Shown here: one piece after another, positions 25,622-34,110 of the stretch
Layout: every line of letters begins with the position of its first letter
How positions within the stretch are numbered: position 1 is the stretch's first letter
DNA from: Phragmitibacter sp965284365
GTDB lineage: Bacteria; Verrucomicrobiota; Verrucomicrobiia; Verrucomicrobiales; Verrucomicrobiaceae
Reading direction: 5' to 3'
NCBI GenBank assembly: GCA_965284365.1
Contig: OZ260079.1
Location: 5,642,001 to 5,706,000 of the forward strand
DNA: 64,000 nucleotides
Made by a program: the position numbers and the translations under genes
Notes under the pieces: generated by a model
The model's input: only the letters and a program-made list of their open reading frames with translations
Told to the model about the DNA's origin: nothing
The model's database searches: none

Positions 25622-26224
25622 TCACTCCCCCACCACCCAATAGTGATGCATGAAATAAAGCTCCCTCAATAAAAACGGCCCCTTCGACTTCCAACTCTCA
25701 TACCGCGTCGTTGGCGTCGGTGAAGACACCGCCTGCATCCCCAGATCTTCCGCCATCACCATGGCCCGCTTCAGATGCAGCGGATCACTGACGATGATCG
25801 CGCTCTTCAATCCGTGTTGCCGCATCAGCGCCGCCGCCTCTTCTAGATTTCCTTTCGTCGTTGTTGATCGTTCCTCGATCAAGATCACCTGCACCGGCAC
25901 ACCTTGCGTTACCGCATGGTCGCGCCCCACGGCGCCTTCGGAATGCGCCTTGTTTGCGCCAAAGCCACCCGTGAAAATTACCTTCGACGAATATCCTTTC
26001 TTATACAGATCCACCGCATGCCTGAGCCGTTCCTCATATACCGGCGAAGGCTTCGCGCCATTTACCGCAGCTCCCAGCACGATGATACAATCAGCCTTGG
26101 CGGCATGATCGTGGTTACCATACCGCACGATACTAACAGCCAGGATTCCAAGCCACAAAAGCAAGGCAAAGTGCAGCACAAATGCCCATTTCCGATGTGC
26201 CTTTCTCCGCTTCTGCTTTGCCAT
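25622..26224 (-). CDS. YdcF/ElyC family protein (DUF218)
   Basis: A 200-residue protein with one N-terminal membrane helix (FALLLWLGILAVSIV) and a DUF218 domain: ADCIIVLGAAV, YEERLRHAVDLYKKG, VIFTGGFG, ERSTTTKGNLEEAA and SAIIVSDPLHLKRA. The family is linked to envelope polysaccharide and peptidoglycan metabolism; the reaction is not defined. It is upstream of asnB on the same strand with a 175-base gap and may share a transcript with it. Confidence 0.85.
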   Translation of the reverse strand: MAKQKRRKAHRKWAFVLHFALLLWLGILAVSIVRYGNHDHAAKADCIIVLGAAVNGAKPSPVYEERLRHAVDLYKKGYSSKVIFTGGFGANKAHSEGAVGRDHAVTQGVPVQVILIEERSTTTKGNLEEAAALMRQHGLKSAIIVSDPLHLKRAMVMAEDLGMQAVSSPTPTTRYESWKSKGPFLLRELYFMHHYWVVGE

Positions 26225-26296
26225 GAATTATCCACCTTCCCCAAGAATGGAAAAATGTCTCGCAGAATAAAGCCCATTTCGAGACAATGAATCTTG

Positions 26297-26503
26297 ATGA
26301 GCAGCAAGATCGCCCCAAAGCAAAAGATCCGCCTGAAGATCATTGGGGCAGCACTGCTGGGCCTGCTGTATACCGGGGATGTTGCAGTCGCCGAGAACTC
26401 AGAGCCAGGGGTTCTAGGGAAAATTGCGCACGCAGAAGAAACCCCAGATGCCCGCGGGCAGAACACCCCCAAACTTCCTAAACACATCCTCGCTTCGGAC
26501 TAG
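26297..26503 (+). CDS. Small secreted peptide candidate
   Basis: A 68-residue open frame starting with a good signal peptide (basic start KQKIRLK, hydrophobic IIGAALLGLLYTG, cleavage region VAVAEN), leaving a mature peptide of about 40 polar residues. No family is recognised and no ribosome binding site is obvious. It is divergent from ydcF. The signal-like start is the only support. Confidence 0.4.
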   Translation: MSSKIAPKQKIRLKIIGAALLGLLYTGDVAVAENSEPGVLGKIAHAEETPDARGQNTPKLPKHILASD

Positions 26504-26784
26504 CAATCAGAATCCTTTTCCCCTGAGGATCCGTCAGGGACTTCTTGGTACGCGGCCATGTCTCCGCCTTTTTCACCGCCGCATCCAAACTCCCTGACAT
26601 TCCGTTTGGCATTGTCGTGGCATCTTTGGGCAACGAGCCTCTGCGCGCTTCGATATCTGCATGGTAGGCCCGCCGCAACGTAACCCGCTCCACCATGTCT
26701 CGCATGCGCAGATGATTCAACGGGCGGCGAGGCTAATCCACATCGACAGAAGCCAAGCTTGAAGTCGCGAGTCGCTTGTGAGGA

Positions 26785-27354
26785 CTAAAGTGAAAGTCGT
26801 TCTATCTTTCCATAAGTCTCGCCAATTTCTAAATGACTCAATGTTTCACCAACAATCGGGCCTTTTGCGGCAGCTTTTCCAAAGGCCATCAAACGAAAAT
26901 CCACAGGCCCATTTCCGACTTGAATGGCTACGCCATACCAATCTCTCCCTCCTATCGCGATAGGTTCATCCGCGCCAAAATCTTCGACTGGAACTTTATC
27001 ATCATCGGAACTAGATATCCTCAATTTTCCGTCATATAAGCGAACGGTATCCAGATCACTTGTAACTAAAAATGGTGGAGGAGGAATAGCTAAATTATTG
27101 TCATAACTAATCGTCGTGACAAATCCACGGCGACTTACATGATTTACGGCTATACTAGCCACGCTCGAAACCCTGCCATGCTCAGCCACAAAAAGTACCG
27201 GCCCTTTAAATAGCCTTGGTCTTCGATTCGCGAATCCACCATTTTCATCGAATGCAATGTTGTCCATTTCAAATACATCCAACGCTCCATAGTACGGTTT
27301 TAATCCGGTCACCCAAAACCGGACGGTTGCATTAGTATCCCATTCTGATTCCAT
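26785..27354 (-). CDS. Candidate immunity protein for the upstream toxin-like protein
   Basis: A 189-residue soluble protein with no recognised domain. Its start lies inside the end of the 1504-residue gene: 23 bases overlap, in a different frame. It shares the low GC of that gene's tip (for example 24 of 60 bases at 27001). A small, unknown, tightly coupled gene directly after a large protein with a variable C-terminal tip is the normal position of an immunity gene in polymorphic toxin loci. The assignment rests on position and composition only. Confidence 0.6.
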   Translation of the reverse strand: MESEWDTNATVRFWVTGLKPYYGALDVFEMDNIAFDENGGFANRRPRLFKGPVLFVAEHGRVSSVASIAVNHVSRRGFVTTISYDNNLAIPPPPFLVTSDLDTVRLYDGKLRISSSDDDKVPVEDFGADEPIAIGGRDWYGVAIQVGNGPVDFRLMAFGKAAAKGPIVGETLSHLEIGETYGKIERLSL

Positions 27355-30300
27355 ATTTGCTGATTTGATTTATTTGTTGCTCTATAAAATGTCTATCGTT
27401 TTGATCTAGAAAATCTCCAAAAGTTTCTAATATGTGTTCCTTAATCAGAATCTCTTCCGCTGATCTCTCTCGGTCAATTTTGATCCATTTCCCCGAGGGC
27501 AAACGAGTCTTTTTCGAAAATGTCTTCGCAAGCTTTTGAATCTCATCTTGTAAGAAACCTTGAAGTGCCACTTTTCCGTGTAACCACTCTTCCACCATTT
27601 CCCATCTTCGAGTAGCGTTTCGATTATACTCAATGCGAGCGACATCGATATTCCAGCAAGTTATCGTCCCCTCCACAACATTAAATCCCTCCTTCTGAAT
27701 TTGATCAATTAGGTCTTCAATTGGCTCCGGAACAAAAAGAGCCATATATTCATTTTTATAATGGAGTCGTCCATACGAGTCATCTCGCGAACCCATTCCT
27801 TGAGAAGCTCTGGATCCCCCAATTTTACCCTCGAATGCTTGCGTTATGATCAAGTTTGCCCGCTCATAAGCCGCCCTGGCGTCCGGATGCAGCTTCCTTC
27901 CCTCCCGCACCGCCGGGCCTAGGTTCTGCAAAATCTTCGCTTCTCTCGGATGCTGCGCATAAGCACGCGAAATGGCTTGTTGAGCCTCAGGATCTTTGAC
28001 TCCAGGAGCGATGCGCCCCGCCATTTCCCGCATCTTTTGCTGGGCAGCTGGCGGCAGCTTCCCCGCGTCGTGGACCTTGCTGAGATTCTCAAAACCTTTC
28101 AGCTCATTTCTTGTCGGTTGGACTTGGCCCGCCCCTCTCTCAGGGCCAGAGAGCATCGCGGCCACATCCATCTTCGTAGCGCCAGCTGCTGGTGATGCAT
28201 CGGGCGCTGCTGGCGAATTCTGAGGAGCATCCGTGGCGCGGGCCGTTGCCCTCGTCCGGCCCGGTGGCGCTGCGGCCGGAATACTTCCACTATCAGGACG
28301 GCTCGCTGGCGAATATTGAGAGGCTGCCGATCCTAGAGCCCGCCCTTGCGGTGTATCCACGCGGTTCGCGTGCGGATGGCTAGGCTCGGGCTGTGGCTGA
28401 CTCGGAGCTCTATCGAACCGCCCAGGCCCTGCGTCTCCATCCACATCCGCGTCACCAGGTCGCCAACGATTTGGCAAAGACCCACGCCCCTGAATACTAC
28501 CTTCAACCCGCTCGATGAAATCCGGTCTCCGCTTTCCTTCTGCGTCAACTTCATGCGGCCGGTTATTCCCGGGATTTTTGCCCCGCAGATCATCCGGCCT
28601 CCGCCATTCATCAATGGGCTGCAGGGGCGACGAATCGTTCGGCCCTCTTCCATAGGGCTGTTTCCCGCTATCAGGTTTATCGACCTTCCACGGATCCGGT
28701 CTGTGCGGAGAATCGAACCTGGGTGGAGTCGCACTTTTCGGCGGAATTGAGCCTGGACCAGGTCGAGGACTCGGGCTCGGCATTGGCGCTGACTCATCCT
28801 CCTCGGGCGTCGGCAGAGGACGTTGATCGGTATCACCAAACGGTTTGCCAGATGGCGGTGCTACCGGAGGATTGCTCGTATGCTCGCCCTTTGGTTGTGG
28901 TGCACTGACCGGTGGCGATCCTCCAGGATTTGGTGCGCCCTCACCGGCACGCCCGCTGGATGGTGCAGCCGGAGCCGCAGGTGTGCGCTCCGGCGGCGTC
29001 GTATTAACTGGCGCAGGCTCCGGAGAGGGAGCAGCTTTCCCAGCATCTACAACTTCGTTCCGTTCTGGAGTCACCGACGCGTCGGTCGCCGCAGGAGCTT
29101 GTTGGGCATTATTGATTCCGCCTTGCGGTGTCACTTCAAGGTTCGGGTAAGCAGGCTTGCCAGGGTCGGCAGTACCATGCTTTTGACCCGGTCCTATGTT
29201 GCTTCCTGCTGGATGACCGCCCGGCGCTCCCGGCGCCGCCATCCCACCCTCCAAGAGTGATCCAACCAGCACATCAGCCACGCCTGCATTATCTTGTCCC
29301 GTAATAGTTTCCACCGCTCCTGAAGCAATGTCTTTCACGATGGACTTGGCGCCCGAACCGATTCGCGATGCTCCTTTCGCCGTGGGTGAATTGGCCACCC
29401 CTATACCCTTCGCCACCTGCGCCCCCAACTTCCCTGCCACTTTCCCGCCAAGGGCACCTATGAACTTGCCCGCGCCTGGCGCCATATTGGCAACGGTCTG
29501 TACCACATTGCCCGCGTCTTCGCGCGTGGTCTGCACCATGGCATCCCCTGCGCCCGGAGAGAAAACGCCAAACACCGCTTTCGCTGCCTTCTCAGAAAGA
29601 TCATTTCCCTTTCGCCTGCTTTCGATCTTATCCTGCCGCTTTTGACTTTCCTCAGCAGATTGACTCCGCCCCAGACGATTGCGCATCGCTGCAAACTCCT
29701 CCGGGTCGCGTGTAAGCTGATACTGCCGAAAGCTCTCGACATTCTCGGGAGAAAGCACCAGGCTCCTGCTCTGGTTGGACAATGCTACTCCACCCTGCTC
29801 CGCCGGACTTTCGCCCCGCAGCATCGACTTAAAGGACTCTCGATACTTGGCGTCCGACTCTGGACTGGGATTCACCAGTTCCGGCGGCAGATAATCTTCC
29901 GCCTTCCCGCCATAGAGCTGAGCATTGGCATCGGCAATCTTCCTGCCGTGCTCCTTCAGAGCATCATAGAGTTGATCAGGATCCTCGGGTAACTTGCGAT
30001 CCAGGATATCCTTCTGCACCCCTTTTAGGCTATCATCCCAGACATTGTCTTTTTTGCTGAACGGATTGTTTTCCTGCGCAAACTCGCCGATCCGGGGAGC
30101 GAACCTTTTCGCGTTGTTCGTGAGGTGATCCACATCGACGGTCTTCTCTTCTGAGCCTCCCGTCATCTTGTGAATTAACTGCTCTCCCTGTTTCCAGAGA
30201 GTGAAGGGTGTGGCAGCGAGCGAGCGATGCACCGAGTCCGAAGTGTCCCAGTAGAAATTTTTCACCTTCTCGAGGCTGCCACCGGCCGCTCTAGCGTGCA

Positions 30301-31846
30301 GTTCATCGAGCTCCTTATCCAGAGCCAGACGTCTTTCAGTGTCTCCTTCAGGTAGAGCTTTGCGCTGATCCTTCGCCCATTGATTGATGGCCTTGCGCCG
30401 GTCCTGCGGCGTTCCGCCAACCCATTCAGGCGCTGCCGAAAGATCCTTTGCCGACACCGCCGATCTGTCAGGCACTGGCTCAGGAGTCGTTCCATTTCCT
30501 GTCGCTTTCGGCTCAGTGAAATAGGAACGCGCTGGCTCGGTGGCCGGATTCTTCACCTGTCCACCCAAGCCGAGCATTCGCTGCTTCCGCTCTTTCCTCG
30601 CCTCAGGCCCTTCAAAGATTCTGAATATGCTGAGAGGCGAAGTGGGGTTATCCAGCATCGCCGTTCGTGCGATGTCAGTGAAAGAAGGGGTAGTCCTCTC
30701 TGCACTACCCGTGCCTTCTGGTATAACACCGCCGTGCCCTTGCTTTTTGGCATCTGGTCGCTTTGCAGGTGTGGATTCGCTTGGCCGAATCACCGCGTCG
30801 GTACTGGCGGTAGTTTTAGGAGGAGTGGCCGGAGAGGTCGGCGGCGGTGGCGTCTGGACACTCGACTTCAGCATTGCTGGTGGCCGCGCCAGCAATGGCG
30901 GCACCCCATTGTTAGGCAGTGTTCCACCTGGAAGGCTAGCATGACCTGAACCAAGTGGCGCACCCGGCGCAAAGGGAATTCTGACCGGCCCTGGCGAAGC
31001 CCCCCGATCTCGTTGCGCCTTTTCCGCCGCGATCTTCTCAGAATCTAATCCCAGCGTCGTTTTCACCGGCGAGACATAGGGCGCGTACTCTCGCTGCTGC
31101 CGCGCAACATTCTCCGCCAGCGTCACCACCTTCTTCTGCTCGGCTTCAGCGGCTTTATAAAAGGGATCTCCGCCCATGTCTGAGGTCACGCCTCCCATAG
31201 AACGAACACCAGCGCCGAGACCGATGCCAATGCCCCCAGCAGAGGCTGCCTTGGAGCCAACAGACACACCCGCGCTGGCTCCAACAGCTCTTGTTCCCAT
31301 CTTCGGAATGGCACCCGCACTCGGGGCGGCGGCACGCTGCGACAACAACGTTTGCGCCCCACTAGCTGGTGGCTTCGCCCCTGACACAAGTGTTGAACTT
31401 GGACTTGCACTCTGACGCGGGATTTTCCCTACCATGGCACTTGTGGCCCCCCTCATCGCTGCGCCCGCCATAGCCCCCGCGCTCGTCAGGGAGGCCGGTG
31501 CTGCAGGCGACGGCGACGGGAGCGCAGGAAATGGGTCATTAGCTGCATGTCCTGGTTGGAACAGAGGTTTTGCACCATGGATCCCTCCGTTCACCAAAGG
31601 CTTCGCCAGAGTCGCAGAGGATGCCTTAACGCCAAACATCTGTCTCGCGCCTGCATTGGCCCCAAATGCGGATCCTGGAGCAGCGACGGATGCAGATGTT
31701 GTCGCGGATCCAGGTGGCCGGGATTGAGTCGCTTGTTCTGCCAAGCCAAAGCCAAGCTTCGGAGGAGGATTGACCCCGAGCCGAAACGGCAAACGAGGTG
31801 GCTTTTGAGGAGGAAGTGGAAAGGAATGCCTGAGTGCGGGATTCAT
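27332..31846 (-). CDS. Giant polymorphic-toxin-like protein with putative metallopeptidase tip
   Basis: A 1504-residue protein without signal peptide. Residues 1-450 and about 870-1260 are low complexity, rich in Pro, Ala, Gly and Ser. Between them is a charged helical region, and a hydrophobic Ala/Gly patch (GAGKFIGALGGKVAGKLGAQ, about 785-805) could insert into membranes or contact a translocator. From about residue 1359 composition changes sharply: the tip is dense and charged, and its DNA falls to about 27-40% GC on sampled lines. The tip has NATRRWEMVEEWLHGK, where E-E-x-x-H at 1419-1423 could be a zincin-type zinc site, with an acidic helix near 1464 (SAEEILIKEHIL). Metallopeptidase toxin tips share this layout. 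The delivery route is unknown; an immunity candidate overlaps the end. Confidence 0.7.
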   Translation of the reverse strand: MNPALRHSFPLPPQKPPRLPFRLGVNPPPKLGFGLAEQATQSRPPGSATTSASVAAPGSAFGANAGARQMFGVKASSATLAKPLVNGGIHGAKPLFQPGHAANDPFPALPSPSPAAPASLTSAGAMAGAAMRGATSAMVGKIPRQSASPSSTLVSGAKPPASGAQTLLSQRAAAPSAGAIPKMGTRAVGASAGVSVGSKAASAGGIGIGLGAGVRSMGGVTSDMGGDPFYKAAEAEQKKVVTLAENVARQQREYAPYVSPVKTTLGLDSEKIAAEKAQRDRGASPGPVRIPFAPGAPLGSGHASLPGGTLPNNGVPPLLARPPAMLKSSVQTPPPPTSPATPPKTTASTDAVIRPSESTPAKRPDAKKQGHGGVIPEGTGSAERTTPSFTDIARTAMLDNPTSPLSIFRIFEGPEARKERKQRMLGLGGQVKNPATEPARSYFTEPKATGNGTTPEPVPDRSAVSAKDLSAAPEWVGGTPQDRRKAINQWAKDQRKALPEGDTERRLALDKELDELHARAAGGSLEKVKNFYWDTSDSVHRSLAATPFTLWKQGEQLIHKMTGGSEEKTVDVDHLTNNAKRFAPRIGEFAQENNPFSKKDNVWDDSLKGVQKDILDRKLPEDPDQLYDALKEHGRKIADANAQLYGGKAEDYLPPELVNPSPESDAKYRESFKSMLRGESPAEQGGVALSNQSRSLVLSPENVESFRQYQLTRDPEEFAAMRNRLGRSQSAEESQKRQDKIESRRKGNDLSEKAAKAVFGVFSPGAGDAMVQTTREDAGNVVQTVANMAPGAGKFIGALGGKVAGKLGAQVAKGIGVANSPTAKGASRIGSGAKSIVKDIASGAVETITGQDNAGVADVLVGSLLEGGMAAPGAPGGHPAGSNIGPGQKHGTADPGKPAYPNLEVTPQGGINNAQQAPAATDASVTPERNEVVDAGKAAPSPEPAPVNTTPPERTPAAPAAPSSGRAGEGAPNPGGSPPVSAPQPKGEHTSNPPVAPPSGKPFGDTDQRPLPTPEEDESAPMPSPSPRPGPGSIPPKSATPPRFDSPHRPDPWKVDKPDSGKQPYGRGPNDSSPLQPIDEWRRPDDLRGKNPGNNRPHEVDAEGKRRPDFIERVEGSIQGRGSLPNRWRPGDADVDGDAGPGRFDRAPSQPQPEPSHPHANRVDTPQGRALGSAASQYSPASRPDSGSIPAAAPPGRTRATARATDAPQNSPAAPDASPAAGATKMDVAAMLSGPERGAGQVQPTRNELKGFENLSKVHDAGKLPPAAQQKMREMAGRIAPGVKDPEAQQAISRAYAQHPREAKILQNLGPAVREGRKLHPDARAAYERANLIITQAFEGKIGGSRASQGMGSRDDSYGRLHYKNEYMALFVPEPIEDLIDQIQKEGFNVVEGTITCWNIDVARIEYNRNATRRWEMVEEWLHGKVALQGFLQDEIQKLAKTFSKKTRLPSGKWIKIDRERSAEEILIKEHILETFGDFLDQNDRHFIEQQINQISKYGIRMGY

Positions 31847-32046
31847 AGATGAGGCGCGCGTCTGTCACGCACCTGCATCATCAGGCAAGACTCACCGCAC
31901 TCACGCGTGCCGCGGCCTAGTTGACACCAACCCCGCCAGAAAGCGGGATGCACTTCACTCAAACATTAACTACAGATGCGCGCCCACCCCGCCGCTTCAG
32001 ACGTTTGCCCACGCCCAGAGACATTCGAAGGCAACACCGTATGAAG

Positions 32047-32838
32047 TCAATTACTCTGATTACTCCGGCGGACCTGACCTTCCAACGAGTTGATCGCACG
32101 GATGGATTCCATCTGCCGATGAGCATTAATAATCTCGGTATCAGACATGATTTTCTCCGCATCGCGAATAGAAGAAATCCGGCCGTGCTCTCTGAGTTCA
32201 CGCAACATGCGTGATCGATCACTGTTAGTCAGCTTTGTTTCCGCTTTTTTCTGCGCCTCCGCCTGCAATTGAGCCTGTGCACGTTGATCAGCCTCCGCGC
32301 GGGCACGCGCCAGCGCATCAGACTTTGCCTGGGCTTCGGACGCATCTTGTTGCCCTGTTGTGGCCGTCATCTGATCATCGATAATATAACCACGCTGCGC
32401 CATGACCTGATCTGCCTGCGGACCTGTGGCCCCACCCAGAATGACCTGCTGACGCAGTTTGGCGAACTCCTGCGCACTGACCCTCGGTCCCTGCGGAGGT
32501 GGAGGCGGCTGTGCCACGGAGCGCATCGTCCTCGCTTTCCCACCACCCGTAGCCCCTACCGGTGCTTCGTCCAGCGCATGGCCGAAGTGGCGGCGATGCA
32601 CACGATCCATCAGAACCATTGGCCAATCCGGGGATTCAAAGATCGTCTCCTGCCGGTAGGCGGCAGCGTCACGAGCGTCCTCCACCGCGGCCAGAAAGTT
32701 CGGATCAGACAGTGCTTCGGCATAGATCTCACCTGCTTTATTGATGAACAGCGTTTCCTCTTTCTTGTATTCTTCTTCCGTCAGCGCAAACACAGGCGTC
32801 ACCCACAGACAGCAGCACAGAAAAAGGAGTGGCTTCAT
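32047..32838 (-). CDS. Secreted coiled-coil protein upstream of the toxin-like gene
   Basis: A 263-residue protein with a clear signal peptide (KPLLFLCCCLWVTPVFA). The mature part starts with a helical segment, has a short proline run (PPPPPQGPR, about 115-123) and then a long Ala/Gln/Glu coiled coil (ADQRAQAQLQAEAQKKAETK). It ends in a charged region. I recognise no family. It is 200 bases upstream of the giant toxin-like gene on the same strand, so it could be part of its export or assembly, though nothing in the sequence proves this. Confidence 0.65.
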   Translation of the reverse strand: MKPLLFLCCCLWVTPVFALTEEEYKKEETLFINKAGEIYAEALSDPNFLAAVEDARDAAAYRQETIFESPDWPMVLMDRVHRRHFGHALDEAPVGATGGGKARTMRSVAQPPPPPQGPRVSAQEFAKLRQQVILGGATGPQADQVMAQRGYIIDDQMTATTGQQDASEAQAKSDALARARAEADQRAQAQLQAEAQKKAETKLTNSDRSRMLRELREHGRISSIRDAEKIMSDTEIINAHRQMESIRAINSLEGQVRRSNQSN

Positions 32839-32973
32839 GGAGCAAAAATAGGCAGAAATTCAAATTCGGTCAATAGGATGAGTAGCACAAAAGTGGCCAG
32901 TTCATGCACCCCCGTCCCCTGTTCCATCCCCTCCGTTGACGGACCTAAGGGCCTCTCGTAACATCCAGAGCGT

Positions 32974-33432
32974 ATGCAGGGCCGATCCAATACCCAAGAC
33001 CCAGATCTCCTACAGCAGCCGCCACGCGCCGCCAGAAAGAACCACCGGGCCGCCATCAATAGCCAGCGGCTCAGGACCGGCGCGCTTAGCTTGCTCTCCT
33101 GGCTCCTGTTGCCCATCTTCGCCGTCATGCAGGCCTCCTTGCCCGATCACCACATCACGGCATTGGCCTTGGTGACCTATGGCCTGATCACGGTCCTCTA
33201 TTGGTTCGCCTGGCGTACTCAAAAATGTCCGCAGTGCGCCCAGCGCATCGCCTTCCTCCCTGCCGAGGGCGGCGTCCCCATTAACGAATTATCCTGGGAA
33301 GTCTCCCGATGTCCATTCTGCGCTGCCGACTTCAGCCTCAGGCCGAAAGAAAAAAGCAAACCCCAACCTGATTCACCTAACCAATCTACTCCACCAACTA
33401 GATGCGCACCATCGCCCACCGCGGAGCCATGA
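32974..33432 (+). CDS. Small membrane protein with zinc-ribbon cysteines
   Basis: A 152-residue protein with a basic N-terminal region, two membrane helices (LLSWLLLPIFAVMQASL and ALALVTYGLITVLYWFAW) and then two cysteine pairs, CPQC and CPFC, about 32 residues apart, forming a likely zinc ribbon. The C-terminal tail is polar and proline-rich. The family is not recognised. Its last 31 bases overlap the start of the GDPD pseudogene. Confidence 0.62.
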   Translation: MQGRSNTQDPDLLQQPPRAARKNHRAAINSQRLRTGALSLLSWLLLPIFAVMQASLPDHHITALALVTYGLITVLYWFAWRTQKCPQCAQRIAFLPAEGGVPINELSWEVSRCPFCAADFSLRPKEKSKPQPDSPNQSTPPTRCAPSPTAEP

Positions 33433-34022
33433 CCCGCGGCTTGCAAAACTCCCCGGCAGGCGTGCGTCTGGCTGCGGAGCGTCGCGCAGATTTCGTGGAA
33501 CTGGATGTCCTGGCGAAGCCATCCAACACTGCCACGGCAGGCAATGGCAATGCCAATACCCACATCACCTTCGTCTGCGCCCACGGCCTGGCCAAATGCA
33601 GCTTACTTGCCGATTGCCTGAGAGAGATTCCGCCGCAGATGTCTCTCATCCTCCATCTCAAAGGCTGCTTCGATAATGCCTCTCTCTCATCGCTGCTGGC
33701 AGAGGTATGACTCACCATCCCGTTACCTCGCGTCATCTTCGCCTCACATGGCACAGCCGTGTTGCAACGACTTCACACGCTTTTCCCCGAAGTGAATCTC
33801 GCCCGCTTCGGCTTCCTTCCCGCATTCACCGCGCTGCTCAAAGACAAACGCCACCCGTGGCAATACTGCCTCGTGAACCACGCCGTCCTTATCCGCCCTC
33901 ACGTCAAAGCCCTCCAGACGCGCGGTTACACGGTCTTTGCCAGTTGCGTTATTGAAACGCGCAGCCGCGCAAGCATCCAACGCCTCGGCGTGGATGGCAC
34001 CTTCATAAACCTGTACGCGTGA
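33402..34022 (+). pseudogene. Glycerophosphodiester phosphodiesterase-like gene interrupted by one in-frame TGA
   Basis: The first 102 codons read as the start of a GDPD-type TIM barrel: IAHRGAM (His-Arg-Gly of the active site) and FVELDV (Glu and Asp for metal). A TGA at 33708-33710 stops it. The same frame resumes at once with LTIPLPRVIFASHGTAVLQR and LFPEVNLARFGFL and ends with GVDGTFINLY, which matches the end of a GDPD barrel. No frameshift is needed, so this is one nonsense change. Read through, the protein has 206 residues, short for the family, and the second active-site histidine region is degenerate. It could be a recent pseudogene or a sequencing error. Confidence 0.65.
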
Positions 34023-34035
34023 CAACCTCTCATCC

Positions 34036-34085
34036 CTTCGCGCGTTCCTCCTGCGTCGGGCTTCGCAGCGCATCATCGCGGTGAA
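34036..34085. repeat. EDAKAR-type repeat carrying a nested insert
   Basis: The outer parts CTTCGCGCG and ATCGCGGTGAA belong to the EDAKAR repeat; between them lies TTCCTCCTGCGTCGGGCTTC followed by GCAGCGC. The same insert occurs at 43609-43657 and, reversed, near 9681-9721. It lies between the GDPD pseudogene and the end of the first TIR gene. Confidence 0.6.
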
Positions 34086-34110
34086 ATTCTCACTTAGCAA
34101 ACCACGCTCC

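Noticed and set aside
26478..26720. 80-codon minus-strand frame between the small peptide and the immunity candidate
   Set aside because: No signal, domain or neighbour support. It may be a remnant of older cassette DNA, but I cannot show it.
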